From: JAWLCQ01 sp041687095
Lineage (GTDB): Bacteria > Planctomycetota > Phycisphaerae > SM23-33
Assembly (NCBI GenBank): GCA_041687095.1
Contig: JAWLCQ010000027.1
Span: 1-40,258 of the forward strand
DNA length: 40,258 nucleotides
Direction of reading: 5' to 3'
Positions 22,888 through 30,756 of this stretch are shown here, piece by piece. The translations under genes and the position numbers were made by a program. Positions within the stretch are counted from its first letter, which is position 1, and every line of letters starts with the position of its first letter. The notes below the pieces were generated by a model. It was given only the letters and a program-made list of their open reading frames with translations, made no database searches and was not told where the DNA came from.

Positions 22888-23964
22888 ATGCGAAGAGAAG
22901 AACGCATCGAGCACGTTCGCGATCACCTGCTCCCCTGGTATCGCGCGCACAAGCGCGACCTGCCGTGGCGGCGGACGGGCGACCCGTACGCCATCTGGAT
23001 CTCGGAGGTCATGCTCCAGCAGACCCGCGTCGTCGCCGCCGAGCCCTACTACCGCCGCTTCCTCCAGCGATTCCCCACCGTCAAGGCCCTGGCGAAGGCC
23101 CGCCTCGATGACGTGCTCAAGGCGTGGGAAGGTATGGGCTACTACGCCCGGGCCCGCAACCTCCACAAGGCCGCGCAGGTCGTCGTCCAGCGCCACGGCG
23201 GGCACGTGCCGCGAACCATGGCCGAACTCCAGGCCCTGCCCGGGGTCGGGCGGTACACCGCGGGGGCCATTGCGTCCTTCGCCTTCGGTCTGCCCGAACC
23301 GATCCTGGACGGGAACGTCAAGCGGGTGCTGGTGCGGATCTTCCGTATCCGCGAGGACCCCCGCCTCCCCGCCGTCGAGCGCAAGCTCTGGGACCTCGCC
23401 GCCCGCCTCGTCCCGCCCGACGACGCGGGCGACTTCAACCAGTCGCTCATCGAACTCGGGGCGATGGTGTGCGTTCCCCGAAACCCCCGCTGCCCCCAGT
23501 GCCCCGTCCGCGAGGCGTGCCTCGCCCGCGAAAAGGGCGAGCAGGACACGCTCCCCCTCCGCCGCCCCGCGCCCGAACGGCCGCATTCCATCATCGCCGT
23601 TGCCGTCGTCTACAAACGCGGCCGCGTGCTTATCGGCCGCCGTCCCGCCCACGCCCTGCTGGGCGGGCTGTGGGAGTTTCCGGGCGGGAAGGTGCAGGAG
23701 GGCGAGACGCTGGAGGCGGCGGCGGCGCGCGAGGTCCGCGAGGAGATCGGGATCGAGGTGGAGATCCTCGATCCCATCGCCGCCGTCGATCACGCGTACT
23801 CGCACTTCCGCATCACGATGCACGCCTTCGCGGCGAGGTGGATCTCCGGTGAAGCGAAGGCGATCGGGTGCGACGAGGTGAAGTGGGTGTATCCGAGAGA
23901 CCTCGACCGCTACGCGTTCCCCAAGGCGAACCGGCGGATCATCGAGCGGCTCCGCGGGGAGTAG
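22888..23964 (+). CDS. mutY: A/G-specific adenine glycosylase fused to an intact Nudix (MutT-like) domain
   Basis: The 358-residue protein removes adenine mispaired with 8-oxoguanine. The glycosylase half has catalytic Glu40 (WISEVMLQQTR), the helix-hairpin-helix LPGVGRYTAG, catalytic Asp141 (PILDGNVKRVL) and a [4Fe-4S] loop with Cys195, 202, 205 and 211 (spacing 6, 2, 5). The C-terminal part has a complete Nudix box, Gly267 to Ile289, matching GX5EX7REUXEEXGU exactly, whereas classical MutY C-domains have lost it. It may therefore also hydrolyse 8-oxo-dGTP, the MutT job. The ATG at 22888 gives the normal N-terminus; no strong Shine-Dalgarno is seen. Confidence 0.92.
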   Translation: MRREERIEHVRDHLLPWYRAHKRDLPWRRTGDPYAIWISEVMLQQTRVVAAEPYYRRFLQRFPTVKALAKARLDDVLKAWEGMGYYARARNLHKAAQVVVQRHGGHVPRTMAELQALPGVGRYTAGAIASFAFGLPEPILDGNVKRVLVRIFRIREDPRLPAVERKLWDLAARLVPPDDAGDFNQSLIELGAMVCVPRNPRCPQCPVREACLAREKGEQDTLPLRRPAPERPHSIIAVAVVYKRGRVLIGRRPAHALLGGLWEFPGGKVQEGETLEAAAAREVREEIGIEVEILDPIAAVDHAYSHFRITMHAFAARWISGEAKAIGCDEVKWVYPRDLDRYAFPKANRRIIERLRGE

Positions 23965-24015
23965 GGCGGAAGGCGGCAGGGCGTGAGGCGGTAGGGCGTA
24001 AGGCGGTAGGGCGTG
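23961..24015 (+). repeat. 15-nt tandem repeat after mutY
   Basis: Three 15-mers of the form AGGCGGYAGGGCGTR follow one another (23971-23985, 23986-24000, 24001-24015), preceded by a partial unit overlapping the mutY stop. The last unit runs into the outer arm of the cloverleaf element. Confidence 0.8.
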
Positions 24016-24105
24016 CAACGCCGTAGCGAAGCGAAGGCGTTGCGCGCGGGAGAGCGTGTCCCGCGCGCAGGCGGTTCCGCTTCGCTCCACCGCCTGCACG
24101 CCCTA
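24007..24105. repeat. Three-armed palindromic element (cloverleaf), copy 2
   Basis: The outer arms TAGGGCGTGCA (24007-24017) and TGCACGCCCTA (24095-24105) are perfectly complementary over 11 bp. Inside are three hairpins: CAACGCC/GGCGTTG around GTAGCGAAGCGAA (24016-24042), TGCGCGCGGGA/TCCCGCGCGCA with a GAGCGTG loop (24041-24069), and GGCGGT/ACCGCC around TCCGCTTCGCTCC (24070-24094). The first and third loops are the same 13-nt core in opposite orientation. The right arm includes the stop codon of the convergent CobW-like gene. Confidence 0.85.
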
Positions 24106-25029
24106 CTGCGCAGGTGCTGCAAGCACGCCCTGTAACCGCTCGCTGAGCTGCTCCTGCGTCAGGCCGCGGGCGATGGCGGTGAGGTGGGTGCGGGCGGGGA
24201 GGTGGTCCTGCGCGGGGCGGTCGGTGCGGGACCCGTGGACGACCTCGACGAACCGCACCCCGTCGGGGAAGCGGACGTTGCCCTTGAGGCGCAGGAGCGA
24301 CTCGCCCAGTTCCGCCAGCAGCGCGTCGAGGCGGGCGGGGTCGACGGTCGCGTCGGTGTCGAGCGACGCGGCCGCCACGTCGGCGGGGGGGGCGTGGGCG
24401 AGTTCCCCGGCGGCGGATCGAGGTTCGATCCGCTGCAGGAAGTCGTCGGGCACGCGGGCGTGCGTGGTTTCGAGCACGGGGGCGTGGGGGTTGAGGTCGG
24501 CCAGCAGGCGGCGGAGCGGAGGCAGGTGCTCGGGGGGGATGAGGTCGGTCTTGTTGACGAGCAGGGCGTCGGCGTACTGGACCTGGGTGCGGGCGGCGCG
24601 GAGGTAGGGGAGGAGCTTGGTGAAGTGGGCGGAATCGACGACGCAGAGGTTGGCGCGGACGGTGAAGCGGCCGTCGAGCTTCGCCTGGCGGAGCAGGGCG
24701 GCGAAGTCGCGGGTCTCGGCGATCCCCGTCGCTTCCACCACCAGCCAGTCGGGGCGGACGTTGGCGGCGATGTCGGTCAGGGCGTTGAGCAGCTCCACCC
24801 CGGTACAGATGCAGAACAGCGACCCGCGGTTGATCTCGTAGCGGGCGTGATCGCGCGGGACGAGCGCCCCGTCCACGCCCACGCGCCCGAACTCGTTGAT
24901 GAGCAGGGCGACGTGGCGGGAGCGCAGCTCGGGGAGCTGCAGCAGGCGGTTGACCAGCGTGGTCTTGCCCGCCCCGAGGTATCCGGTGACGAGCAGGACG
25001 GGGATGGGTTGTCCGGGTTGCATCGTCAT
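24103..25029 (-). CDS. CobW/G3E-family GTPase (COG0523)
   Basis: The 308-residue protein has the Walker A GYLGAGKTT (residues 16-24), a Walker B-like WLVVEATGIAE, the NKTD guanine-specificity motif and a small C-terminal CobW domain. The usual metal motif CXCC is replaced by GSLFCICTG, that is Cys73-Ile-Cys75-Thr, so one ligand is missing or differs. Family members insert metals into proteins or support cobalamin enzymes. The gene lies 109 bp downstream of the UROD-thioredoxin gene on the same strand, so it may serve that protein; this is inferred from position. No clear ribosome-binding site is seen. Confidence 0.85.
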   Translation of the reverse strand: MTMQPGQPIPVLLVTGYLGAGKTTLVNRLLQLPELRSRHVALLINEFGRVGVDGALVPRDHARYEINRGSLFCICTGVELLNALTDIAANVRPDWLVVEATGIAETRDFAALLRQAKLDGRFTVRANLCVVDSAHFTKLLPYLRAARTQVQYADALLVNKTDLIPPEHLPPLRRLLADLNPHAPVLETTHARVPDDFLQRIEPRSAAGELAHAPPADVAAASLDTDATVDPARLDALLAELGESLLRLKGNVRFPDGVRFVEVVHGSRTDRPAQDHLPARTHLTAIARGLTQEQLSERLQGVLAAPAQ

Positions 25030-25034
25030 ATCTT

Positions 25035-25115
25035 ACCGCGGAGCCCGCAGAGCCCGCGGAGCGAAGGTCCAGCCTCCGTAACTCCTCTCTCCGCGATCTC
25101 CGCGCTCTCCGCGGT
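25035..25115. repeat. Inverted 9-mer arrays
   Basis: ACCGCGGAG, CCCGCAGAG and CCCGCGGAG (25035-25061) face CTCCGCGAT, CTCCGCGCT and CTCCGCGGT (25089-25115). The two triplets are inverted and can form a 27-bp imperfect stem with a 27-nt loop between the UROD-thioredoxin and CobW-like genes. Confidence 0.7.
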
Positions 25116-25138
25116 GAGACGAGCCGCCCCCCGCCCGC

Positions 25139-26803
25139 CTACCGCAGGTCCTTGATCCATTCCTTGATCACCTCGACGGACGGGACGGTGCGGGCGCTCT
25201 TGAGCTGGTACTTGGCCATGACCACGGCGGGGGTCTGGACGGGGGCGATCCCGTAGGCGTAGACGGTCTTCTCGTCGGTGACGAGCTGGATGTTGACCTC
25301 CGCCCCGAGTTCCTTGAGGGCGGTCTCGATGTTCTCCCGCAGGGGGGCGGCCTGCTCGGCGGATTTGGCGAGGAGGAAGAGCGAGCCCTTGCGGGACTGG
25401 ATCTTCATGCGGAACTTCTCGTTGATGCGGCGTTGGATGGCGGCGATGAGTTCGTCGCGCGGGGGGATGCGGGAGACGAAGGTGATCTGCCCGTCGATGC
25501 AGATGGTCGGGACGTTGCGGACCATGAGCGAGGTCATGAAGACCAGGCTCTCGCGGTACTTGATCTTGTGCTCCCGCCACACCACGAGGCCCTCGAACTC
25601 GGGGGCGACCTTCTGGACGGCGTCGACCATGTACTGGCAGGGGGCGCAGGCCTCGGAGTCGAGGGTGACGACATCGACGATGATCTTGTCCTGCTGGCCG
25701 TACTCGCGCATGTCCCACCGCTCGTCGGCGGATTGCTCGGCGGCGAGGGTCTTGACGACGTCGCGCTGGTAGGGGTCGAGGAGGATGGCGCGGACGGCGT
25801 CGAGGTTGGCGGGGGGGGTGGCGTAGGGCAGGTCGCACCCGGGGGCGAGGACGAACCCGGTCTCCCCGCCGATTTCGAGGCAGGCGATGGCGTTGGCCTG
25901 GGCGTCGAGGGGCTTGCCCAGCAGCAGGACGCTGGTGAGCTGCAGGTTGCCCCCGAAGCTGACCTTCCGCGGCAGGCAGACGTCGCGGACGTACTGCAGG
26001 GGGATGTTCTCATCCACCGAGATGTTGTCGCACCCGCAGTCGCACATGGCGGCGATGTTCTGCTGCGCGTGCCCGCAGACGAAGAACGAACTCAGCGCCC
26101 CGCGCCGGCGGATGTGGTCGAACACGGGCTTCATCGCGGGGGTGACGAACTGCACGAACTGGTCGGGCCCGATCTGCGAGGTCATGGGATCGACGATGGC
26201 GATGAACCCGCACCCGGCGTCGAGGTAGTAGTCGGCCATGCGGATGCAGACGTCGCGGGCGAAGGCCATCAGCCGCTCGATGGACTGGGGGTCGTCGAAC
26301 ATCTTCATGAAGATGTCCGTGCCCAGCAGGTGCAGGGCGAGGGTGAACGGCCCCGTCACGAGTCCGTACAGCGCCATGTCGGGCAAGGCTTTCCGCAGCC
26401 GCTTGGCCGCCCGGATCACCAGCCCGATCCGCCCGTCCCCGAGCGACGGGATGCGGAGGTCGTCCAGGGCCGTCCCGTTGGCGAGGGGGTGGCGGCAGAC
26501 GCTGGGGGGGTTCTCGTCCGCCCAGGCGAGCCCGCAGCCCAGGGCCTCCGCCTCGATCTGGAGGTCGAAGACGATGGGCAGCCCATCGGGCTGGTAGCGT
26601 TGGGCGGCCGCCTGGACGCCCTGGACGATCAGTTCCTCGGACTGGAGGTACTCGCGGGCGGTCACCCCGAGAAGAGCGGCGGCGTGGCAGCCGACGAAGG
26701 GGACCCAGGGGACGCGGTCCACGGGCTGGCAGCGGAAGGCACGGCGGAGACGTTCGCGCGAGGACAGGGCGTCGGCCTCGCGGGCGGTGGCGGTCGTGGT
26801 CAT
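25139..26803 (-). CDS. Uroporphyrinogen-decarboxylase-family methyltransferase-like protein fused to two thioredoxin folds
   Basis: Of 554 residues, about 1-355 form a URO-D/MtaA-type barrel. It has RVPWVPFVGCHAA near the N-terminus, GPFTLALHLLGTD, FVCGHAQQNI with Cys243, and PGCDLPYATPPANLDAV with Cys323, the two cysteines fitting the zinc site of corrinoid methyltransferases. The usual His of HXC is Phe here. Residues about 370-460 are a thioredoxin-like domain with Cys386-Ala-Pro-Cys389 and the cis-Pro VRNVPTICIDG. Residues 467-554 resemble a second small thioredoxin fold without cysteines. It is unlikely to be the haem enzyme HemE. A redox-linked methyl or thiol transfer role is inferred. 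The ATG at 26803 has GGAGG at 10 nt. Confidence 0.82.
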   Translation of the reverse strand: MTTTATAREADALSSRERLRRAFRCQPVDRVPWVPFVGCHAAALLGVTAREYLQSEELIVQGVQAAAQRYQPDGLPIVFDLQIEAEALGCGLAWADENPPSVCRHPLANGTALDDLRIPSLGDGRIGLVIRAAKRLRKALPDMALYGLVTGPFTLALHLLGTDIFMKMFDDPQSIERLMAFARDVCIRMADYYLDAGCGFIAIVDPMTSQIGPDQFVQFVTPAMKPVFDHIRRRGALSSFFVCGHAQQNIAAMCDCGCDNISVDENIPLQYVRDVCLPRKVSFGGNLQLTSVLLLGKPLDAQANAIACLEIGGETGFVLAPGCDLPYATPPANLDAVRAILLDPYQRDVVKTLAAEQSADERWDMREYGQQDKIIVDVVTLDSEACAPCQYMVDAVQKVAPEFEGLVVWREHKIKYRESLVFMTSLMVRNVPTICIDGQITFVSRIPPRDELIAAIQRRINEKFRMKIQSRKGSLFLLAKSAEQAAPLRENIETALKELGAEVNIQLVTDEKTVYAYGIAPVQTPAVVMAKYQLKSARTVPSVEVIKEWIKDLR

Positions 26804-26950
26804 GGCGGGCAATCCTCCACATCGCGGCCTCGAACGACGGGGCCGACACATCCAAAGCGGGTCCAGATACTCCCGGATGATAGGCCTGTCAAGCGCGGAA
26901 GTGGAAAACTCGCGCAAGGATTCCCGGACTGCAGGGGGAACCAAGGATAA

Positions 26951-27128
26951 GGAACCAGGAACCGGGAGCCAGGAACCGGGAGCCAGGAACCAGGGACCAG
27001 AAACCGGGAACCGGGAGCCGGGAACCAGGAAAAGGGGACTGGCTCCGGAGCGGCACGTCGTTCGCCGCGCAGGTGCCTGTCCCCTTTTCCGAAGCGCAGG
27101 CAAGCCAGGAACCGGGAACCAGGGACCA
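26951..27128 (+). repeat. GGAACCR heptamer array split by a REP-like element
   Basis: Eleven heptamers run through 26951-27027, all variants of GGAACCA/GGAACCG/GGAGCCA. Three more lie at 27108-27128. The segment between them is the palindrome at 27030-27088 with flanks, so it looks inserted into the array. The array is upstream of the UROD-thioredoxin gene. Confidence 0.85.
27030..27088. repeat. REP-like palindrome inside heptamer array
   Basis: AAAAGGGGACTGGC (27030-27043) and GCCTGTCCCCTTTT (27075-27088) pair at 13 of 14 positions. The interior is homologous to the inverted copy at 477-541. The GGGGACTGGC and GCCTGTCCCC ends are of the kind mobilised by RAYT (Y1) transposases. Confidence 0.7.
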
Positions 27129-27152
27129 GGGAACCGGTGTTCCCGTCGCAGG

Positions 27153-28406
27153 TCAGAGTTTCTTGATGACGACGGCCGTCAGGTCGTCGCCCTGGCGGAG
27201 CCCGGCGGTGAAGTGGAGGAGGGCGTCGTAGAGGTTGGCGAGCATCTGGCGGGCGGGCAGCTCGCGGTCGGCGTGGAGTTGCTGCTTGATGCGGGGGATC
27301 CCGAACTGCTCGCCCTGGCCGTTGACGGCCTCGAAGAACCCATCGGTGGGGATGAGCATGAAGTCGCCCGTTCGGAACGTGTGCGTGCGGGCCCCGCAGT
27401 AGTCGCTGCCCTCGAGGATGCCCAGGGGCAGGCCCGTCCCGTGGACTTCGGTGAAGAGGTCGCGCTCGCGCTCGTAGAGCAGGATCGGCCCATGGCCGGC
27501 GGACGCGTACGTCAGGGCCTCGCTGCGGGGGTCCAGGACGCTGAAGAAGCAGGTGACGAACGACGCGTCGCCCAGGTCGCGGTAGAGCAGGTCGTTGACG
27601 GACCGCAGGACGGAGGGGACGTCGCAGGTCTGGAGGGAGACGGCGCGGAGCATGGCGCGGACGGAGGCGATGACGAGGGCGGGCCCGATCCCGTGCCCGG
27701 TGGCGTCGGCGACGGTGAGGGTGACGCGCCCGTCGTGGAGCGGCAGGAAGTCGTACGTGTCCCCGCCGGTCTCGTCGGCGGGGTCGGAGAGCCCGTCGAT
27801 GTCGAACCCGTGGATCCGGGGCGGGTGCTCGGGGAGGAGCTGGCGCTGGATGTTGCGGGCGATCCGCATGTTCCGCTCCATCTCCTGCTTCTCGGCGAGG
27901 TGCTGGAGGAGGACGGCCCGCTGGAGGGCGACGCCGACCTGGGCGGCGAGGGCTTCGGCGAGTTCGACCTCCGCCCGCCCGAAGGGCCCGGGGAGGCGGT
28001 TGAGGACCTGCATGACGCCCACGAGCTTGCCCGCGTAGTCGCGGAGGGGAACCGAGAGGATGTTCCGCGTGCGGAACCCCGTCTTGCGGTCGATGTCGGG
28101 GTTGAACCGCGGATCGCTGTAGGCGTCGGAGACGTTGACGGTGGTGTTGCTCTTCACCGTCTCCCCGGACACGCCGCGGTCGGCGGGGACGCGGATCTCC
28201 TGCCCGCCGGTGGCGACGCGGGAGATGAGTTCGTTGCGGTCGGGGTCGTAGAGGAAGACGGTGGCGCGTTCGGAATCGAGGAGGTCGGTGGTGCTGTCGA
28301 CGATGCGGGACAGGAGGCAGTCGAGGTCTTCGACGGCGCCGAGGGTGCGGGCGATCTCCAGGACGCGCTGGAGGTCGTACACCATGCGATCGGGGGACGC
28401 GGTCAT
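27153..28406 (-). CDS. GAF-domain PP2C/SpoIIE-type serine phosphatase
   Basis: The 417-residue protein has an N-terminal GAF sensor domain (about residues 15-170: LLDSERATVFLYD, GVSGETVKSN, NILSVPLRD), a linker helix MERNMRIARNIQRQLLP typical of RsbU-like phosphatases, and a SpoIIE/PP2C catalytic domain. Its metal-binding acids lie in GGDTYDF, VADATGHGIGPAL and the C-terminal GDDLTAVVIK. It should dephosphorylate a serine on an anti-sigma-factor antagonist when GAF binds its ligand. The start at 28406 overlaps the larA-like stop (ATGA) and has GAGGA upstream. No STAS or RsbW-like partner is in the window. Confidence 0.9.
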   Translation of the reverse strand: MTASPDRMVYDLQRVLEIARTLGAVEDLDCLLSRIVDSTTDLLDSERATVFLYDPDRNELISRVATGGQEIRVPADRGVSGETVKSNTTVNVSDAYSDPRFNPDIDRKTGFRTRNILSVPLRDYAGKLVGVMQVLNRLPGPFGRAEVELAEALAAQVGVALQRAVLLQHLAEKQEMERNMRIARNIQRQLLPEHPPRIHGFDIDGLSDPADETGGDTYDFLPLHDGRVTLTVADATGHGIGPALVIASVRAMLRAVSLQTCDVPSVLRSVNDLLYRDLGDASFVTCFFSVLDPRSEALTYASAGHGPILLYERERDLFTEVHGTGLPLGILEGSDYCGARTHTFRTGDFMLIPTDGFFEAVNGQGEQFGIPRIKQQLHADRELPARQMLANLYDALLHFTAGLRQGDDLTAVVIKKL

Positions 28407-29749
28407 GGGTTGGTCCTCGTGCCGTTGGGCGGGGGCACGGGGAAGGTGATGCCCCCGCTGGGGAAGGCGACGACGGTCTGGGGCCCGTCGCCCAGGTGCT
28501 GCTGCGTGAAGGCGACGGCGTGCTCGACGTCGGGCACGATCTCCAGGCCCGGGAAGCGGACGTTGGCCTGGTGGAGGGCGGGGGAGACCAGGACGATGTG
28601 GTTGCGGTACAGGGCGCCCAGGGCGAGGCGGACGAAGAAGGCCGCATCCCCCGCCAGCGAGGGCGCCAGGCGGGTGAGGAGCGAGCCCAGGGCCTCGGGG
28701 CCGATGGCGCGGAGGAAGCGGCGGGTCCACTTGGGGCCCGGGGCGAAGCGGGGGAGTTTCATCCCGCCCAACCCGCCGGGGCAGCGGGCGAGGCAGATGA
28801 TGACCCCGTTGGGGCGGGCGGCCCAGATGGTGTTGGGGATGGCCTTGAAGCTCTGCCACAGGTCGTGGTCGCGCGGGTGGGCGTTGGTGAGGACGACGTC
28901 GGCGCGGCGGGGGATGAGCACGCCACACGCGACGGCGGATTGCTTGGCGAGCATCTGCTGGGTGGGCAGGACGGCCCCGGCTCCCACGTACGCGGGGCGG
29001 TCGCGGTCGTCCAGGACGTAGTGCACCGCGAAGCTCGCCCCGTGGTGCTCGTCGACGCAGGTCCCGGCGGCGTCGATGAAGGCGCGCATGGCGTTGCGCT
29101 GGGCGTCGAGCCCGACGAGTTGGTGGAACCCGCGTTCCACGCCGCGGCGGTGGGCGGCGCGGATGGTGGGGAGGGCGGAGGCCCCGGGGATGAGCATCTT
29201 GTACCCGCCCCCGAACCCCGCCTGCAGATGGGGGCTCACGGAGGAGACGATGATGCGAAGGTCGGCCTCGGCGACACCGCGGTCGATCCAGACGTCATCG
29301 CCCTCGACGGTCCCGACGCGGACGTAGGCCTTGGGGTCCTGCCAGGGATTGCATCGCCAGGTGAGGGCGTCGGCGAGGGGGCCGACCTTCCCTCGCACCT
29401 GCTCGGGCGTCATCGCCTCGTGCATGCCCGAGGCGATGAACAGCTCGACGTTGGCGTCGGGGACGGAGGCGTGGTGGATCTCCCGCATGACCGTCTCGAG
29501 GATCTCGGGCAGGGGGGAGTGGCGGGTGAGGTCCTCGATGAGGATGCACACGCGCCCCCCGCGGCGGGCGCGGAGCAGATCGCCCAGCGACCGTCCCGCC
29601 CCGGGTTGGGCGAGGGCGGCGGCAAGGCGGTCTCCCCAGTCGCCGTTGGCCTCCCGCAGGGAAGGGCGGACGACCTGTTGCAGTGTCCAGTGTTCCGGCA
29701 GGCGGACCGTCAACGGCTCGGGCCCCCACGGAACGGAGAGTTCCGGCAT
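28403..29749 (-). CDS. LarA-like nickel-pincer racemase family protein (DUF2088)
   Basis: The 448-residue protein aligns with lactate racemase LarA. The cofactor and active-site residues are in place: Arg76-His77 (DLTRH), His110 (SGMHEAMTPEQ), His174 and Lys184 (SPHLQAGFGGGYKMLIPG). Lys184 is the LarA residue that tethers the pincer nucleotide, and the spacing is the same. It should epimerise or racemise an alpha-hydroxy acid. No larB, larC or larE genes are present here, so the cofactor would come from elsewhere. It starts 3 bp after the methyltransferase gene and overlaps the phosphatase gene. Substrate uncertain, since the family is broad. Confidence 0.85.
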   Translation of the reverse strand: MPELSVPWGPEPLTVRLPEHWTLQQVVRPSLREANGDWGDRLAAALAQPGAGRSLGDLLRARRGGRVCILIEDLTRHSPLPEILETVMREIHHASVPDANVELFIASGMHEAMTPEQVRGKVGPLADALTWRCNPWQDPKAYVRVGTVEGDDVWIDRGVAEADLRIIVSSVSPHLQAGFGGGYKMLIPGASALPTIRAAHRRGVERGFHQLVGLDAQRNAMRAFIDAAGTCVDEHHGASFAVHYVLDDRDRPAYVGAGAVLPTQQMLAKQSAVACGVLIPRRADVVLTNAHPRDHDLWQSFKAIPNTIWAARPNGVIICLARCPGGLGGMKLPRFAPGPKWTRRFLRAIGPEALGSLLTRLAPSLAGDAAFFVRLALGALYRNHIVLVSPALHQANVRFPGLEIVPDVEHAVAFTQQHLGDGPQTVVAFPSGGITFPVPPPNGTRTNP

Positions 29750-29752
29750 GGG

Positions 29753-30613
29753 TCACGTCCTTCGTTCGGCGGGTTCGCCTTCGGCGGATTTGCGTCCGAC
29801 GATGACATGGTATACGCCCAGGGGCTCGGGGAAGGCGGTGAAGTCGCCAAATCCGCCCTGGGCGACGAGGGCCTGCAGCTCGCGCGGGGAGCGGTGCGTC
29901 ATGTGCAGCCCGAAGACCCGGCGGAAGAATCGGTCCGTCCCGTGCAGCTTGGAGAGGCTGTTGAAGACCAGCGCGCACCCGGGAGGGGCGACGTCGGAGA
30001 CGGCGCGGATGATGGCGACGATCTGCGCGTCCGTCAGGTACTCGCAGATCCCGAGCATCTTGACGACGTCGGGCGGCTGGTCGAGCATGTCCTTCACGTC
30101 GCGGACGTCGCCCTGGATGTACCGCACGCGGTCGCCCAGGCGGTGCTGGGCGGCGAGTTCCTGACCGTACGCGAAGGCGTCGTTGCTCAGGTCCACCAGC
30201 GTCGCCCGCACGGGGCGGGAGGTCTGCTGCATGGCCTCGATGATGATGTGCCCGGGCCCGGCCCCCAGGCACAGGACGTTCACGGGGTCGCTGGGTGATT
30301 CGTCGATCAGCCTCGCCAGCAGCCGCGCCCCCAGGCGCTTGCGGTTCCGCAGGGCCATGGGGATCGAGCCCCCGCTGACCAGGAGGCGGTCGGCGACCTG
30401 GCGGGGGTTGTTGTGGTAGCTGATGACCATGCTCCGCCACCCCCCGGGGTCCGACCAGTTGGCGGCGGCGAGTTCGCTCTGCCCGTACCGCAGCACCGAC
30501 CGCCACAGCCCCGAGGGCAGGTAGTTGGCCAGCGGGTTCAGCACGGCCTTTTTGAGCATGCGGCGCAGCGCGCTGGGACGCTCGAAGTCGATGTCGGACA
30601 CCCACGATTCCAT
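29753..30613 (-). CDS. Class I SAM-dependent methyltransferase
   Basis: The 286-residue protein has a conserved-looking N-terminal segment of about 110 residues, then a Rossmann-type domain with motif I NVLCLGAGPGHIIIEA, acidic ATLVDLSNDA, and QGDVRDV before a GICEYLTDAQIVAI region. Substrate unknown. I choose the ATG at 30613 because GTGGAG lies about 7 nt upstream; an ATG eight codons earlier is less well placed. It is first in a tight three-gene operon with the LarA-like protein and the GAF/SpoIIE phosphatase. Confidence 0.82.
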   Translation of the reverse strand: MESWVSDIDFERPSALRRMLKKAVLNPLANYLPSGLWRSVLRYGQSELAAANWSDPGGWRSMVISYHNNPRQVADRLLVSGGSIPMALRNRKRLGARLLARLIDESPSDPVNVLCLGAGPGHIIIEAMQQTSRPVRATLVDLSNDAFAYGQELAAQHRLGDRVRYIQGDVRDVKDMLDQPPDVVKMLGICEYLTDAQIVAIIRAVSDVAPPGCALVFNSLSKLHGTDRFFRRVFGLHMTHRSPRELQALVAQGGFGDFTAFPEPLGVYHVIVGRKSAEGEPAERRT

Positions 30614-30756
30614 GGCGTTCTCCACGGGCCGCCGCACTCCATCCGGCGGCCGATACTACTGCATCGGGCAACGATACGATGCCAGTATACGGAAATCACC
30701 TACCCGAAGTCACGCCAAGCGTCGGCAAATCCCCCGAGCCACTTGAGCGGGGCGTC

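Noticed and set aside
23961..24105. A tRNA or known riboswitch at the cloverleaf element
   Set aside because: The fold has three hairpins, but there is no anticodon loop, T-loop GGTTCGAATC or CCA end, and no known ligand-binding core. It lies between convergent genes, not in a leader.
25139..26803. HemE, the haem-pathway uroporphyrinogen decarboxylase
   Set aside because: The N-terminus lacks the HemE arginine-rich substrate motif, and the cysteines and thioredoxin fusion fit the methyltransferase branch better.
26951..27128. CRISPR array
   Set aside because: Units are 7 nt with no unique spacers, there are no cas genes, and the interruption is a palindrome.
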